64,000 nt of DNA from Xiphophorus maculatus (GCF_002775205.1 NC_036447.1:26882245-26946244), one strand, 5' to 3'. Positions 1 to 12,280 are shown, counted from the first letter of the stretch. Notes: a model not told the origin generated them from the letters alone. Numbers and translations: made by a program.

Positions 1-1857
1 CACGCCGCGTCTCTGTGTTGTTGAAGAGAGTGCTAAAGCGGGGAAGAGGGAAGGAAAGTCAAACACTCTCAGTGGGAAGAAGAAGGAAAAAAAGAAACAT
101 TCTTAAAAATACTAAGAAGCAGAGATGGACAAAAATGGGGTGTGACATGAAAAAAACCAAAAAAAAAACGTTGCAAAGCAGCTCCGTATCGCCGTGCTTA
201 GACAGCAGCGCTGCGACGAGTGTTCTTCATCCCTGCACAGATAAGCCTCAGTTTTACCTGCCACCCTGGAAAGCCATATTTATTCATAGCCAGTATAGGC
301 TCTCTAAAGCCCCCGCTTGCGAAGCGTTTGTGGGTGGGAATGGTAGCCTCGTTCAAACAAACCTGTCACGGTTTGTTATGGTGACACCGGCAGAAAACCC
401 CGTGATGTTTCAAGGGAGGGCCTGCTGTCATTTTTATTTGGCTTGTAGTCTCTAAAATCTAATTTAAGAATGGGCTTATTTGTTTCTCTGGGAATGGTAC
501 TTTAAAATGATCACATTTGTTAGGGTTTTTTTTTTGCCCATTAAAGAACTGATTTCACAGAGCTAGCTTGGTGCCATATCACTCTGACAGTAAAAGCTGA
601 GAAAATTTAAGATGAGGATCAGACGGTTCGCTTGGACTTGGGTTCGCACTGACAGTGAGGTTGTATTTTCCACTTCTGCCCATGAAAATCACTGTCGATG
701 TTCGGCAAATCCGCACGCGCGAGATCACTTGTCGGAATCGAGATTTTAGGTGAGTAATGCACGCGCATTTATCCTTTTTTTTTTTTTTGCAGAGATATCT
801 CACTCGCAGTTTTGTGTAATTGCTGTCAAACGACAACAGCTGTAAATATCTAAAGCATATCTCATGTGACACCTGTTATATTATCTCTGTTGTGTACCAC
901 ACATGCCTTCTCCCGGAACCGAGCTCAGTCAGCCTCGGATGGAAGTGGGCCTTCACAGTGACAGCAGAACACAATGGCGCTGGCTTTTAATGTGATATTT
1001 TTATCTGCACGGCTTGTTGGCTGACGGCAGGTAAGTGACTGGAAAACTGTGCGCCGTTCACGCGTGAAACCTTCGCCGCTCTCCGGCCGACTTAATGAGG
1101 GCTCTCAACGCTCAAATCTGTTCCGTACCTTTTAGAGATTCTCCTCGTACGTCCCGGTTCTGTTTTCGAACGCGACACGGGAAACGCATAATGTGTGGGA
1201 AGGGAAAGTTGCAATGTATGTATGCGGCGGAGGCTCAACGTGCATTTATGCAAAGCGTAGGCAGAGGAAGTAAGGAACCCGAGTAAAGTGAAATGAGAAC
1301 GTTATGCCAAGAGAGACGTGTGCTTGTCAGTTTCTCACAAGGAGTGTTAGGGAGGAGGATAGCGGGGTGTGTGTGTAGATGTGTGTGTCCAGGGATGCCA
1401 GATCAGAGGTTGAGCACGGTCTAATTCCCTAAGCAAGCAACAGCTGCAGTCTCTGCTCAACTGAACGTAACCTGTTAGGAACATCCTAAAGCCTCAGATG
1501 ACCCCTTCTGAACAGCGAGAGAGAGAGATTACTCAACATGGTGGCAATGATTTGCACAGAGATTTGCTCTGCCGGAAGATTCGGGAAAACACCAACAAAA
1601 CGCAGCGCAGAGGAAAAACAAGAAATATTGACCCGAAATCCTCAAACGCTGATTATCTAAGTGTTTTCCCCTATTCTCCACTGAGATAACTCTTATAATT
1701 GCTGTTTGTAGTAACGCTGTTTTATCAGCAAGAAATATCCTTTGTCCCTCTGAACACTTGTACAATCCGGACCAGTCCTCATCTTTAAACAGCCGGGAAT
1801 CAACCCAGGGGCCTAAACACAGCAATGCTACTATAATAACACAAGTTATTAATAATT
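1..1857. other. Non-coding, nothing recognised
   Basis: No exon with homology or coherent splice sites was recognised on either strand. Base composition is mixed, with moderate CpG content around 640-730 and 1040-1210. A short (TG) run lies near 1365-1390. If the CpG island at 9.2-10 kb belongs to a leftward gene, this is intron sequence. Confidence 0.5.
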
Positions 1858-2060
1858 ACCAGCAGCCAATCACCGATCTTTAAAACACCTGACCTGCCGA
1901 TTCCAATTTTAGACAATAGCGTTTTTTGGGGGGGGTTGACAGAGAAATTGCTACATATAGCCGCAAACTTGCTAAGTTAACAGCGGGGTGACTTGTTAAC
2001 TGCGTGACTTGGAGGTCAATAATTACAGTGTTCAAAACAACATGTCAGTTTATGAAGCAG
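1858..2060 (+). mobile_element. hAT-like repeat fragment (ACCGATC family)
   Basis: The segment beginning AGCCAATCACCGATCTTTAA, with CTGCCGATT about 15 bases on, resembles copies at 6122-6320 and 63866-63910. It is a decayed piece of the teleost family whose ends read TGCACCGAT. No paired inverted ends are visible here. The right boundary is approximate. Confidence 0.45.
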
Positions 2061-3136
2061 GAGATTACCCTTATTCTAGGTTTTACACCCATAGGATTAA
2101 ATGGAACTTCTAAGAGAATGTTAACCAAATTATCAGCAATTCATTTCAAAAAATAAAAAAATGAAGCTAGCTGACACTAGCCTAGCATCTCATTTACAAG
2201 TAAAGCTTTATCTGGAAGGTGTAGTGCTTTGCAACTACAAAAACAACCCATATGATTAGATCATTTTAAAGGCTAAAGAAATGTTAGAATTTGGACATGA
2301 AGTATGCAAAACTGTGATCTACGGATTAAATTACATTGAACAATTTTAGATAGAATATATAGTCTATACATCTGGGATCAAAATTTCGCCACCCAGCAAG
2401 TGTTAACATGCAGACAGAGACGATGCGGAACTAAAATAAAATACTACTACATGCAGGCAGAGTTTATATGAAAAACTGAACAAATCATCTACAGTAACAC
2501 ACTGAGAAAGAAAGTGTTCAACTTCAGTGGAGCTGCAGGAAGTTGGTCATGAGTGCCGTTACACCCCTCAAAACCCACACGGCTAACTTTTTGTCAGAAT
2601 ATGACACACAGGAAGAGCCCTACTTCAACCCGTTGCCCGTCACTGAAAACTGCCAATGTGCTTTGCTCAACGGAAAAAAAAAACGCTTCAATATTTCACA
2701 GTCAAGAGAAGCATTAAAAGTCAAATCTGTTCCAGTTAATTGTATTAAACTTGGTGTCATCTGGTTTCAAAGAAAAACTGATGGGGGTATTGTCCATATT
2801 ATGAGCTGGAATATCCTCACTGCTGCGTCTCATAACTTCAAACGAACTGTTAAGATTAGTGTTAAGATTTATTTAAAGTGTCAAATGATCAAAAAGCTGC
2901 AGACAATCAATGATCTGCATCAGTTTCTGTGAAATACGTTCACATTTCCTCTGCTTATCTTAAGACTTTTACATTTCACTTCATATATATTTTGAGCTAA
3001 GACAACATTTACGACGATACAAGTAACATAGTTGTCACACACATTAGTTATACACACTAAAATCATCCCTTTTATGGTGCCAATTTACAGGGATCCATGA
3101 TATTTCCGCATTAACATCAATATCGGTCGTAACTTT
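2061..3136. other. AT-rich non-coding, nothing recognised
   Basis: The open frame at 2543-2932 shows no protein-like composition, splice sites or homology I recognise. No repeats with clear ends were found. Confidence 0.4.
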
Positions 3137-3462
3137 TCACAATACGCAATAAATTAATTGCATGCTAAATTATAAGGAGCTTGATCATTTTCATTTGCAT
3201 ATAAATAAACTCAAACACTTTATTTTCTCTATTATATTTGGTTGTTTTGTTGAATTATTTTGGATATTTAAAACGTCTTCCAGTTCCAGTGTTGAATATA
3301 ATTTAGAAAATCCAGCTTGTCAGAGGGTGTATTTGCATTGTTATGCCATTATCATTTTATTATTTGAAAATGGTGTCAAAACAACAATATTATCGTGTAT
3401 AGCAATAATTTGTGGAACAATATATAGTTCAGCAAAATTTGTCATTGTGACCTGCTTAGATG
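3137..3462 (-). mobile_element. Non-autonomous hAT-like element, minus copy
   Basis: Read on the minus strand it contains GACAAATTTTGCTGAAC, CACGATAATATTGTTGTTTT and a distal TTAATTTATTGCG, matching the element at 5655-6058 in the opposite orientation. A teleost family with TIRs like GGCCTGTCGCAATAA is known to me. Target duplications are not clear. Confidence 0.6.
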
Positions 3463-3660
3463 TCAGCCATTTTTCAATATACTGGTATCAGCCAACGCAA
3501 GTAATTTTTTAATATATCGGTATCGTGTATCGCATCAGCCGATGTCAGTAAATTTCTAACTAAAGGTTTCCTGCAGATCAACTTCAGTGATCTACGGGAA
3601 GTTAGTGATGATGTTAGTCATTTCTTTAACATATCGGTATCAGCCCGATAAGTGAACCTG
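3463..3660. repeat. ATATCGGTATCAGCC repeat fragments
   Basis: Several degenerate copies of a TATCGGTATCRGCC-like phrase occur within 200 bp. The same phrase is internal to the hAT-like elements at 8025-8290 and 28089-28543, so this is probably a fragment of that family abutting the previous element. Confidence 0.45.
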
Positions 3661-5654
3661 GGTCGATATCAACAAACAGTGTTTATTTCCATCTTGCTGT
3701 TTACTTGTGTGTTTCAGGAGGCAGAGGGGACGAGGTCAGTGGTGTTGGTTTAGTCATGTGACGGCGAGAGTGATGCAGCATTGTGGGGTATTTAACTAAA
3801 GCAGAGAATAAATGCTGGGTTGTGTTTGTGAATGTATGCCAATATATCAGTTGTCAGCCATGATGATAATTTTAATATTGGATACAGGGCCAAACCTTTC
3901 TTCTATTTGGCTTGTGTTCCATTTGCCGCACGCCAACGCTTCAGAACAAAAAGCACTACTTCCCAGGTATCTCCCTTGACAAGATTGTGGAGATTTCCTT
4001 TGGCCAAGGAAAACAAGACTCTCCTGCACTTTGCCTTCATTCACTGCCACTTCCACACTACATGATATCAGATGTCTGCCTCCATCTGCCTAGAGCAACA
4101 AGCCATGTTGTGCTCGTTTCCTTCACGCAATGTGCAACTTGGAAAAATATTCCATTTTTTTTAGCTTGTTTTAAAGAATAGGGTGAAGTGAGAAGACCTT
4201 TTGACTTTTAGGGTTTACAGCGTGGACGGCGTAACAGGAAGCTAATCACCTCTGGCAATATCCCCCAGACAACTCCTCCATGTGCCAGAAAAGCCATTTG
4301 GGTCAGAATGCAACCTGAGTCACGGGCCCTGAAAGGAAGGCCCAACATAATGCAAGAGCTGTGTGAGAGCATGAAAAGGACGGAGGATGATGGAGTGGGA
4401 AAGGCGTGACATTACTGACACAAACTAAGATTCATATTGCTGATAGCTGATGAGATAACAGGCCAATTTCTGGACTCAATAATCGTTTTTACGGATCCTT
4501 CTCACGTTTAGTCCTACAGCAAAACGTTCTGACATTTTGTGAAGTGCAGGTTGTCTAATTAAGAGGCTGATCTTCACCTTTTGAGACACAATGACACAGA
4601 TCATTTCCCAGACTTCAAGGCCAACAGTCATGGTAAAAGTGATCGAGGACAAACGATCTGACAGTCTACATTTCATTGCCTTTAAGTAATCGTTTGACAT
4701 TTTAGGGGGCTGAAATTATTAGTTTCCCATCAAAGTGACAGGAGAATAATTGTGAAAGCAACAACAAAACAAAGTTGATTTCTCTGACAAAACGGGATAA
4801 ATAGAAATTATCTGGATCATGTGCAATATCAATAGCACAAAAGACTGCTTGAGCTGCAATAAATAGCAGACTATTATATTTCCTCAGCTCTAGATGTCCG
4901 CAACCGAGAAGCTAAAGCACACGGAGGTAGAAAGTGTTGCATGGTTACCGAGAGCAGGAGACGCAAGGAGATGGATGGCTTCCCTAATTTGTGCAGCCGT
5001 AATATGAAGCATGGTTTTCTCTCAAGTACTTTCCTCGTGCAGCCGCGTCTTCCTTTCGTCTACATAATGGACCATTGTCTCCACCGAAGGTCCTTACCAC
5101 GCAAGTGTATTTACAAGTCATGCCGATACGTCAAACTGAAAGTGAAGCTGGGAGAGTGTGAGAGAACTCCATCGAGTCTGTTCTGAATCAAATCTGACAC
5201 AGGAAGTGAGCTTCAGCCGGGCGGCTCAGGTGGGTTTCCCGAGTCTACATGGTTTTGGAGTTTTTTTCTTTGTCCTTCCGACATCTAAATAGCATTCTTC
5301 CTTTCAATCTATTTATGACTCGTATCTTCAAGCTGTCCTACACAGTCATTTGCTTTCAGTTTTCTTAAAAACCCCAAATCCAACTCGTTCCTTCCTATTA
5401 CATGTGCTGTACCCTTTTGCACATGTGAAAAGGCTCTTCACTCAGTCTTTGCACATCTGCATTTCTCTTCACCATGAAGAGAAAAGGCCATCAAGGAGTT
5501 CTCCGCACCATCTGTGAGGTAAGATTACAGCTGTGCTCATTGTTTGGCATCTTCTACTTACTTTTTTCTTTCGTCATTCTCTGTTGCTTGTTGTGAACCA
5601 GCGTCAGGTCAGTTTATCTATTCAGAATCAGCATATCTCTACTTGATCGGTTAT
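3661..5654. other. Non-coding, nothing firm recognised
   Basis: Stretches near 4200-4420 and 4890-5230 are less AT-rich and could be conserved non-coding DNA, but that needs alignment. No exon, RNA gene or complete transposon was recognised. Confidence 0.4.
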
Positions 5655-6058
5655 CAGTAAGGCCTGACACGATAACAAATGTTACTGGACGATGAATTGT
5701 CCTTGAAGTTATTGTGATAACTGATGATATTGTTGTTTTGAGACTATTTTCAAGTAATGTAATGGTGAGGGCATAATAATGCAAGAACACATTGTTAAAG
5801 GCCAATAAACCTTAAGATCTAATGAACATTGGAACTGGAAGACACTTTAAATATTCAAAATAAATAAATAGAAACAACAAATAAAATGAAATATGAACTC
5901 TCTGTAACGCTGAGACAAATGCAACAGACTGAAGACTTTTGCCATCCAGTTTTTGGTAGTGAGAAAGAAAAGACAAAAACGATAAACCACTCAACTGGAA
6001 ATTATTGAGATCGATATAATTCATCATACAATTAATCGTTTATTGCGACAGCACGTCA
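5655..6058 (+). mobile_element. Non-autonomous hAT-like element, plus copy
   Basis: The left end AAGGCCTGACACGATAAC and the right end CGTTTATTGCGACAGCACG are imperfect inverted repeats. The interior (TGTCCTTGAAGTTATTGTGA, TGTTGTTTTGAGAC, GCAAGAACACATTGT) matches a teleost hAT-like family and the minus copy at 3137-3462. There is no coding capacity. Confidence 0.65.
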
Positions 6059-6121
6059 AGTACGACTTTCCCACTAATCTTCTATCAATAAGCACATCAA
6101 CAGATGGCATATATGAAGAGT

Positions 6122-6320
6122 GAACCGATTGCTGTTTTCTGGCCGATCATCGTGCTTTAAAAAGCCCAAACTGCCGATTTTGATGTTGGCCCAATACCAA
6201 TATTTTTGTCTGAACAGTCACTAAATATAGCTTAGCAAAGGTAGATGAACTTAGATCACAAGTATTGTATCGTCTGATCGCCGATCTCTTCATTAATGAA
6301 AATCGGACCAATGAATCGCT
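6122..6320 (+). mobile_element. hAT-like repeat fragment (ACCGAT family)
   Basis: It begins GAACCGATTGCTGTTTTCTG then GCCGATCATCG, nearly the same as the start of the copy at 63866. It ends in TCGGACCAATG and TTGATCGGACACT, which look like degenerate inverted ends. Confidence 0.5.
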
Positions 6321-6476
6321 CCGATTACTTGATCGGACACTTTGTGTGTGTTTTGATTCCTTCATATTCAAGTGGATTCTAAACTACGACATCAGTCAAA
6401 GAAATTACATCAAATCTGAGTCAACAGGTTGGTGTTGGAAAAGACTCCTCTTTAGTTTGCTATTTTATCTTCTATT

Positions 6477-6530
6477 TGACATCACAGCTGCTCTTGTACC
6501 AATAAAAGATAGAAAGCAGCTGTGATGTCA
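6477..6530. repeat. Perfect inverted repeat, 16-bp arms
   Basis: TGACATCACAGCTGCT at 6477-6492 is repeated in reverse complement at 6515-6530, with a 22-nt loop. All 16 positions pair. Confidence 0.85.
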
Positions 6531-6699
6531 TTTTCATACATTTTGACCAATGTCTTGCTGCTGAAAGCACAAGGAACCTGCTTATTAGTGAAGTCCCAGT
6601 GCACACAATTACACCCAGGGGCGGTCAGGTTTTACTGCGGCTCAGACTGTCGTACAGCTCGGCCCGTTTTACAGTTACTGCTGAATAATAACGATACTT

Positions 6700-7478
6700 G
6701 GTGGTAACTACCACGAGAAACAAAAAGTGAAACACACGAACGCTCCACGGAAAGATTTGTCCATCGTCGTTCCTACACAGTGAAAGTCTTCTGCTCGACT
6801 CCCTTCAGCCTTCGCCACACCTCCTCGTTTATTAGAGCAAAGATTCCACCCAACTGTCCAACGGAGGCCGGCGAGTTCAATCTCACATGTACGCGCGCTC
6901 CCCAAAGATCAATACCTGACCCCCTTAGCGCCGGCCGGGGAGCCGGAGCTGGCTCTCACAGGAAATTAGAAATGAGATTCAGCGTGGTGGCGGTATAGCG
7001 GCCCTGAGTTTTGGTTTCAGTTGACTATCTGCAAGATGAAAATAGAATCTGTCAGCTTGGCTTGCAGCCGGCACATTTGGGAGACGACCGCCAGGGGCAG
7101 AGAGTTTCAAACGTTTGGGAGGTGATGGTTGGCATTGGTTGTTCCTCTGGGAAGGAGGACGGAGCACAGACAGATGAGGAGTGTTGTATCAATGCTGTTG
7201 TGTTTTGTGTTTGTGTGGGAAAACAGGAAGCGCACTACAAACTGGTTCCAGTATTAATGCACCAAAACGCTTGGAATTGATTTTAAAACAGGGTTGTTTC
7301 TATATTTGATGCGTTGTACTCAATTTATGTTTTATAGCTGCTTCACATTTGGAAGTGTGAAACAGATGACAATTTTAGACAGAGCTGTGACCTTTTGACC
7401 TCACAGTCTGTGCTTCCAAAACCCTCACTTTAAATAGTTTTTTTAAAGACATGCTTTATGCAGTGTATTTCCAGTGAG
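6700..7478. other. GC-richer non-coding block
   Basis: About 6780-7190 is balanced in base composition, unlike the AT-rich flanks, and includes a CpG-rich core (6890-6950). I recognise no exon. It is a candidate conserved regulatory element; only alignment to other fish would show this. Confidence 0.3.
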
Positions 7479-7640
7479 ATAGAATAGAATAGAATAGAAT
7501 AGAATAGAATAGAATAGAATAGAATAGAATAGAATAGAATAGAATAGAATAGAATTACTTTATTCATCCCAGCAGGGAAATTATTTCGCAGTTACAGCAG
7601 CATAGAGACAAGACACACAACAACCACCACTGAGATGTCT
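7479..7640 (-). mobile_element. LINE 3' tail with (AGAAT)n microsatellite
   Basis: About 15 copies of a 5-bp unit (AGAAT on plus, ATTCT on minus) occupy 7479-7555. Next to them on the minus strand is CTGCTGGGATGAATAAAGTA, the usual 3' end of a teleost non-LTR retrotransposon whose tail slips into a microsatellite. Only the tail is recognisable; the family is not assigned. Confidence 0.65.
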
Positions 7641-8024
7641 GAAAAAAAGTATTTTTGCACTTCTCTGTCATTTTCAAGACACATTTTTGGCTTTTTAAAA
7701 ATGTTTCAGTGGCTTTTGATGTATATAAATATACAAATATATTTGGAAATCATTCTAAGAACTAAAAATTCCCAAGAAAATGTAAGCAAATTTAAAGTTA
7801 AGCTATTTTCTTTTCTAAATCGGATTACAAATGAATTTTTTTGGAGACCTATATTTTTCACAATAAGTCAAACGTTTTTTGGCGCCCCCTACTGGATGAG
7901 ATCACACCCGTTTTGAGCGTGTACCGGTTGCAAGTCAGAAAACACTTGTATTTGGTAATTGTTGTGAAGCTAATTACTAGCATCACAATGTATGTTCACT
8001 TTATATCTTTAATTAAGGAATGCA
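7641..8024. other. Non-coding, nothing recognised
   Basis: AT-rich DNA with a short GC phrase (GGCGCCCCCTACTGG at about 7880) of the kind seen in fish repeats. No gene was recognised. Confidence 0.35.
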
Positions 8025-8290
8025 GCAATATTAAGATTTGGGCAGATGTCGATATCCGATAATATTACTGTCATCACATGTATACATATGTATTTATAAT
8101 TACTACCTTTTCAAAACTTTGAAAAAACTGACCACACCCCAGCACTTCATCACTGTCGCTGTCACATGACCAAACAAATACCAAATGACCAATCTTTTCC
8201 CTTTCTCTTCCAGAACAACATGGAAATAAATATCTGTTAATATCGGTCCGATTTTATCAGACATTAGCCGATACCGATGTGCTGATATAT
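8025..8290. mobile_element. hAT-like repeat fragment (TATCGG family)
   Basis: GATTTGGGCAGATGTCGATA, CACTGTCGCTGTCACATGAC and GCCGATACCGATGTGCTGAT are shared, with substitutions, with the tandem copies at 43722-44350. No intact ends are visible. Confidence 0.5.
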
Positions 8291-9159
8291 CGTACACAAC
8301 AACTTCAAAGGATTTTACTTTCACTGTGTTTTATACGTGCAGAGGCCAGTCTTTCTCCCACTTTTCCAAGTAGAATTCCGAGCTTGGAGACGCGTTCTTG
8401 TTGTATTCGGAAAATCAGATTTACGAGTACATATAGAATGCTGCATATCATATCACCTTTATTAACAGAGAAGAGAAGTGCTCTTAGGGGTCACCTGCTG
8501 GCCTGATAATCCTTTCTGGCTGTTAAGTTTGTTTATGATAGCTAGAGGAATGAGTCCATTCGAATTGGTCAGTTGGAAAACCAGAGTGCTGACTAATATC
8601 AGCTGCCTTCAAACTCTGAATGAACCAGTTCATAAATAGAGGGTATACCTTTTTGTAGCCTCTAGTTTAATAACATACAAACCACTGGAGGGGGTTAATA
8701 AATATGTTATACCAGCAAATGTATTTTTGTTTTATAGGAAGCAATCCTGAACTGCATGATGGCCATGTTGTTTTTCTAAGCATAAAAATAGACCACGCCA
8801 TTTATGGAGTTTCTGGGACATCCCGAGGGCCCCCTGCTGGCCTGGAGGTCTTATAGCAGTTGCTTATGTTTCTCACCGGCTTCACATCTGCACAAAACTA
8901 AACCCAGCAGATGATTTTAAACGGGAGCCATAAACCCTGCAACGAGCTCTAAAAGCTTGTGGTTACTTCTATCCATGTTCCACTACATTGGACTGGTACA
9001 ACTCCCATCAGCATCATAAACACGTTATGCACCCTGTTCAATTCAGGACTAACAGACTAACACCAAAAGCAGTCCTTATCCACATCCACACACCCCCACC
9101 CCGTCTGAACACTCCTATTAAAAAACAGTCATAAGGAGAGCATCTCCTCTTACCCATCT
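8291..9159. other. Non-coding flank of the CpG island
   Basis: No gene or complete repeat was recognised. The pyrimidine-rich stretch near 9080-9105 borders the CpG island. Confidence 0.35.
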
Positions 9160-9960
9160 GTGCCCGTGTCGGATGTCTTTTCAGAGGTTCATGGTGGAGA
9201 CGAGCAGCGCCGATCTGACTCGAGCCTTTCGGTTTTGCTGCAGGAGCCGCTATGCCATCGCATTGGTGATGCTGGAGAGTCGGAGGGAAGAACCGGGGGG
9301 TCGGTGGAAGGCTGTGGGGGGGGGGTCTCCGCTCCGCTCCTGCTCAGCAGCTACAATCCTCTTTGCCTCTCCCGACTCTCCTCTCCGGGGTTTTATCCGC
9401 GGAAGCGTCCTGAGCTCGCCGGGAATCCCGTCGGTTCGTTGCGCCGCCGCCGCCGCCGCTGGCGCTCGCGCACAGCCTCCTTATTTCTGCCTCCGACGTT
9501 TATTCCGCAGAAACCCGGAGCTAACGAGGAGCTACTCTGGCGAGCGGAGCCACCGAGTCAAACAGCGTAACAAACGAACGGGATGGAGATGAGAAGGTGA
9601 TGGTGTCGGTGGTGGTGGAGGTGGTGGGGGCTCACCGCTGTCTGCCGCTCTGTTCGCCCGTTTTCTGTCGTGTTTACGCTCCGCTGTCGCCTCCTCCTTT
9701 CCGTACTCCTCGCGCTGCCCCCTGCACCCGCCGTGACGCCTGTTCCGATCCCAAGAAACTAGAAAAAAAAAAAGCCAACCCCTACTCGCCTCTTTGTTTT
9801 TTTTACAGATTTTTCATCTCTCTTCTTGACACAGCAGGCTGCTAGGAGAAGGTGGAGGTGGAGACGAGTGCTTGAAGGGGGGTGTGAGAGGTGACGGGGA
9901 GGGAGGGGGGACAAGTGGAAGAAAACGGAGAGAAGTGGAAGGAGGAGCCCCACGATCAGA
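9160..9960. promoter_or_regulatory. CpG island, probable promoter and 5' exon of a neighbouring gene
   Basis: This 0.8 kb block is far richer in G+C and CpG than its surroundings, with a (CCG)n stretch near 9440-9460. On the minus strand a consensus donor (CAGCG then GTGAGC) occurs near 9632, so a minus-strand non-coding first exon is possible. In mammals MGAT3 follows TAB1 in the same orientation and has non-coding 5' exons and one coding exon, which would lie left of this window. The open frames here look like by-products of GC content. The gene assignment is inference only. Confidence 0.45.
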
Positions 9961-10042
9961 GAGCTCCTCCCCGTTTTATGCTGCTTTATCAGCGGGTAGA
10001 AGGGCTGGGGGGCCGCAAATCATGAGACATCTACATTTTGAA

Positions 10043-10046
<4 letters not shown>

Positions 10047-10131
<85 letters not shown>
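10047..10131. repeat. (GA)n microsatellite, about 85 bp uninterrupted
   Basis: A pure dinucleotide tract, all purines on the plus strand, lies 90 bp right of the CpG island. Such tracts can form triplex (H-DNA) structures and are usually length-polymorphic. Confidence 0.95.
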
Positions 10132-10132
<1 letters not shown>

Positions 10133-12249
10133 CTGGGTGGGAGTGGACAGAGAAGCTTCTGTTGGAAAGTGTCAATTCCTCAAAGATGCTTTGACACGGG
10201 CCAGCTGCATGCATCCAACTGTACATGAGTTTTTTTTTGTGCAAAAGCAAGACTGAAAAAAAACAAAAAACTAAACAAAATAAAACAAAGGCAAACTGAG
10301 ATCAGAGCCACACTGATCAATGCGCACAATAAAAATGATGCGGTTACTCAAAACGTTGCAGCTGCGAAGCTCGGTGCATTTCGTAGAGAAGAAACTCGCT
10401 GTGACCTGAAGGGAGCGCCGAAGAAACAGCAGTGACTACCATAAAAACAAGAATTATGTTAAAGAGGCAGCGTTATGTATTTCCTCGGCACATAGCGACA
10501 TTTTATAGCACAGTCAAGTACATAGGTTGCCATTAGATGTTATAGAAATGTTTTAGGCTGCATATCAAACATAACTTAAAGGAAATTTGCCCTTGCAATT
10601 TGACGCAATAAAACTGGGCCAGTAGAGGAAACGCGCTGACTTTCTTAAGGCAGAGTGTCAGAAAGAGCAAGATGCGTTTATACTTGAACAGTCAGCCCCG
10701 ACGTCTCCATTAGGAAGGTCCGGGAATCGAACCCGCGACGGCCGCGTCGAGGACTCAAGGACACACGGATCCATAGCACGGCCCATGCTCTCCATTTCAA
10801 TCAAATCTGGTTTGGGCTTTCCTACAACAAACTGCAGTACAGGTAGTGCTACAAAGCATTGACTCTGGGGGACTGGACATAAATTCATGTCATATGTTTT
10901 GAAATGTTATTTGTAAAGAAGAAAAACTCTCCACAAATATCATGTATGGTTTTGCCTTTCGCTTCATAATTATATACCACTTTGTGTTGGTCGGAACAAG
11001 GAAGATGTTATAATAATGTATTATAATAATGTGAAAAAGTTGAAGCAAAATGCAGATACGTTTACAAGGCTCTTGGTACAAAGATGGATTGTTTGGAGGA
11101 CAAAAACAAAAAAAGATCATAAATTCTTTTCTTAAAAGATTAATAAAACAACATTTTTTTTAAAGAGCTCCAGTACGTTGGCTCAGTTTAGATCATTTCA
11201 TCCGTGCACACAGGTGTGGTTTTGTTTCCAGCTCCATATTCATGGAAACATGTTTCACCCAACATAGGTTTTTTTTTTTCTTACCTGACTAACATTTTCC
11301 CTGAAGTGGCTGTTGGAGGAACTTGTGCGGACGTTTGATGCCTGCATCTCATGAAACCCATATGGCCCTCATGTAACCCTTTATTTTTTTGCGACTGTTG
11401 CAACACTTCACTGAAACTTTTGAGTGGAGTGCACAAAGGCCCAGGTGCCTTTTATTTGGCCACTACGTGGGGCTTATGACTCATTGCCTTTCTAGTGAGA
11501 CTCGGCATCAGCGTAGCTCGCAACACCTCGGCTCGTTACGGCTAATCCAGCTGGCTGCTGCGCCTCCCGGAGTGCAACATCCCTCATCTCGGTCTGGGAT
11601 CCTCATCCTCAAAGGCCGTGTTTGTTCTCCCTCTGAGCAATCAGTAACCATAAAGGGAGATGCAGCAGCCCCACATATCATGCTGCTTCTCGCCTTTATC
11701 AAATATTGATGTCGGCCTGTCAGTGGCATCCAGTTGGATGGTTAGACACGGTTTTCTTCTTTTAGTTTTTTCCACCAACCGGTGGCTCCTACAGCTTAGG
11801 TTCACAGCTAGCCAAACAGCAGATCCTTTTTGAAGTCTGGCAGATGGTAAACAATCAGGTCGGTTTCAGTGATCAACATATTAATGAATACTAAGGAGAA
11901 AGAAGAGACATTTTTATCGCCCAGAAACCAGTTTCCGTATGGGGGTGGTCAATGACTGATCATCGCCTGAGTCAGAACATCTGCATTTTCCAAAGAATTC
12001 ACTAAAGATAGAGTGTATTTTCTTAAACTGAATAAATGTATGGCGATATTTTTAAAATATATGAAGTGCAAGCATATATCACTGCTGCCACCAACTGTTT
12101 TGGAGGGGAACTGCATCACAACGACCAATCACATGTCAGGGTTGGCTGCCAAGTGATTGGTTTAATCTCGCATGCCATCAAACGCAAGAGACATTTTGGT
12201 CAGGGTTCAGGAAAACCAAAAACAAGATAAAGTAAATCGCCAAGCTGAC
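10132..12249. other. Non-coding; one GC-balanced block at 11390-11720
   Basis: Apart from the SINE fragment at 10690-10760 no element is recognised. The block 11390-11720 is GC-balanced and free of simple repeats, and could be a conserved enhancer. No splice-bounded exon was found. Confidence 0.35.
10690..10760 (-). mobile_element. tRNA-derived SINE fragment
   Basis: The minus strand reads CCTTGAGTCCTCGACGCGGC then GTCGCGGGTTCGATTCCCGG, closely matching about 45 bp of the SINE at 24074-24256, including its pol III B box. The sequence on either side does not continue the match, and it does not fold as a tRNA. Confidence 0.65.
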
Positions 12250-12280
12250 GAAACCCCACAAGGACAGACTGTGGGGTTTC
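12250..12280. repeat. Perfect inverted repeat, 11-bp arms
   Basis: GAAACCCCACA (12250-12260) pairs with TGTGGGGTTTC (12270-12280) across a 9-nt loop. Confidence 0.8.

Noticed and set aside
7479..7555. Short regular repeats considered as a CRISPR-like array
   Set aside because: The unit is 5 bp with no spacers; it is a microsatellite in a vertebrate genome.
9160..9592. Two overlapping plus-strand frames of 136 and 139 codons in the CpG island
   Set aside because: Long frames are expected in GC-rich DNA; no homology or domain is seen, and both contain the (CCG)n run read in different frames.
10020..10256. Frames on both strands made of Ser-Leu or Arg-Glu repeats
   Set aside because: They are translations of the (GA)n microsatellite.
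10690..10760. Possible tRNA gene because of GGTTCGATTCCCGG
   Set aside because: No acceptor stem or anticodon arm can be formed; the segment matches part of a SINE found elsewhere in the window.
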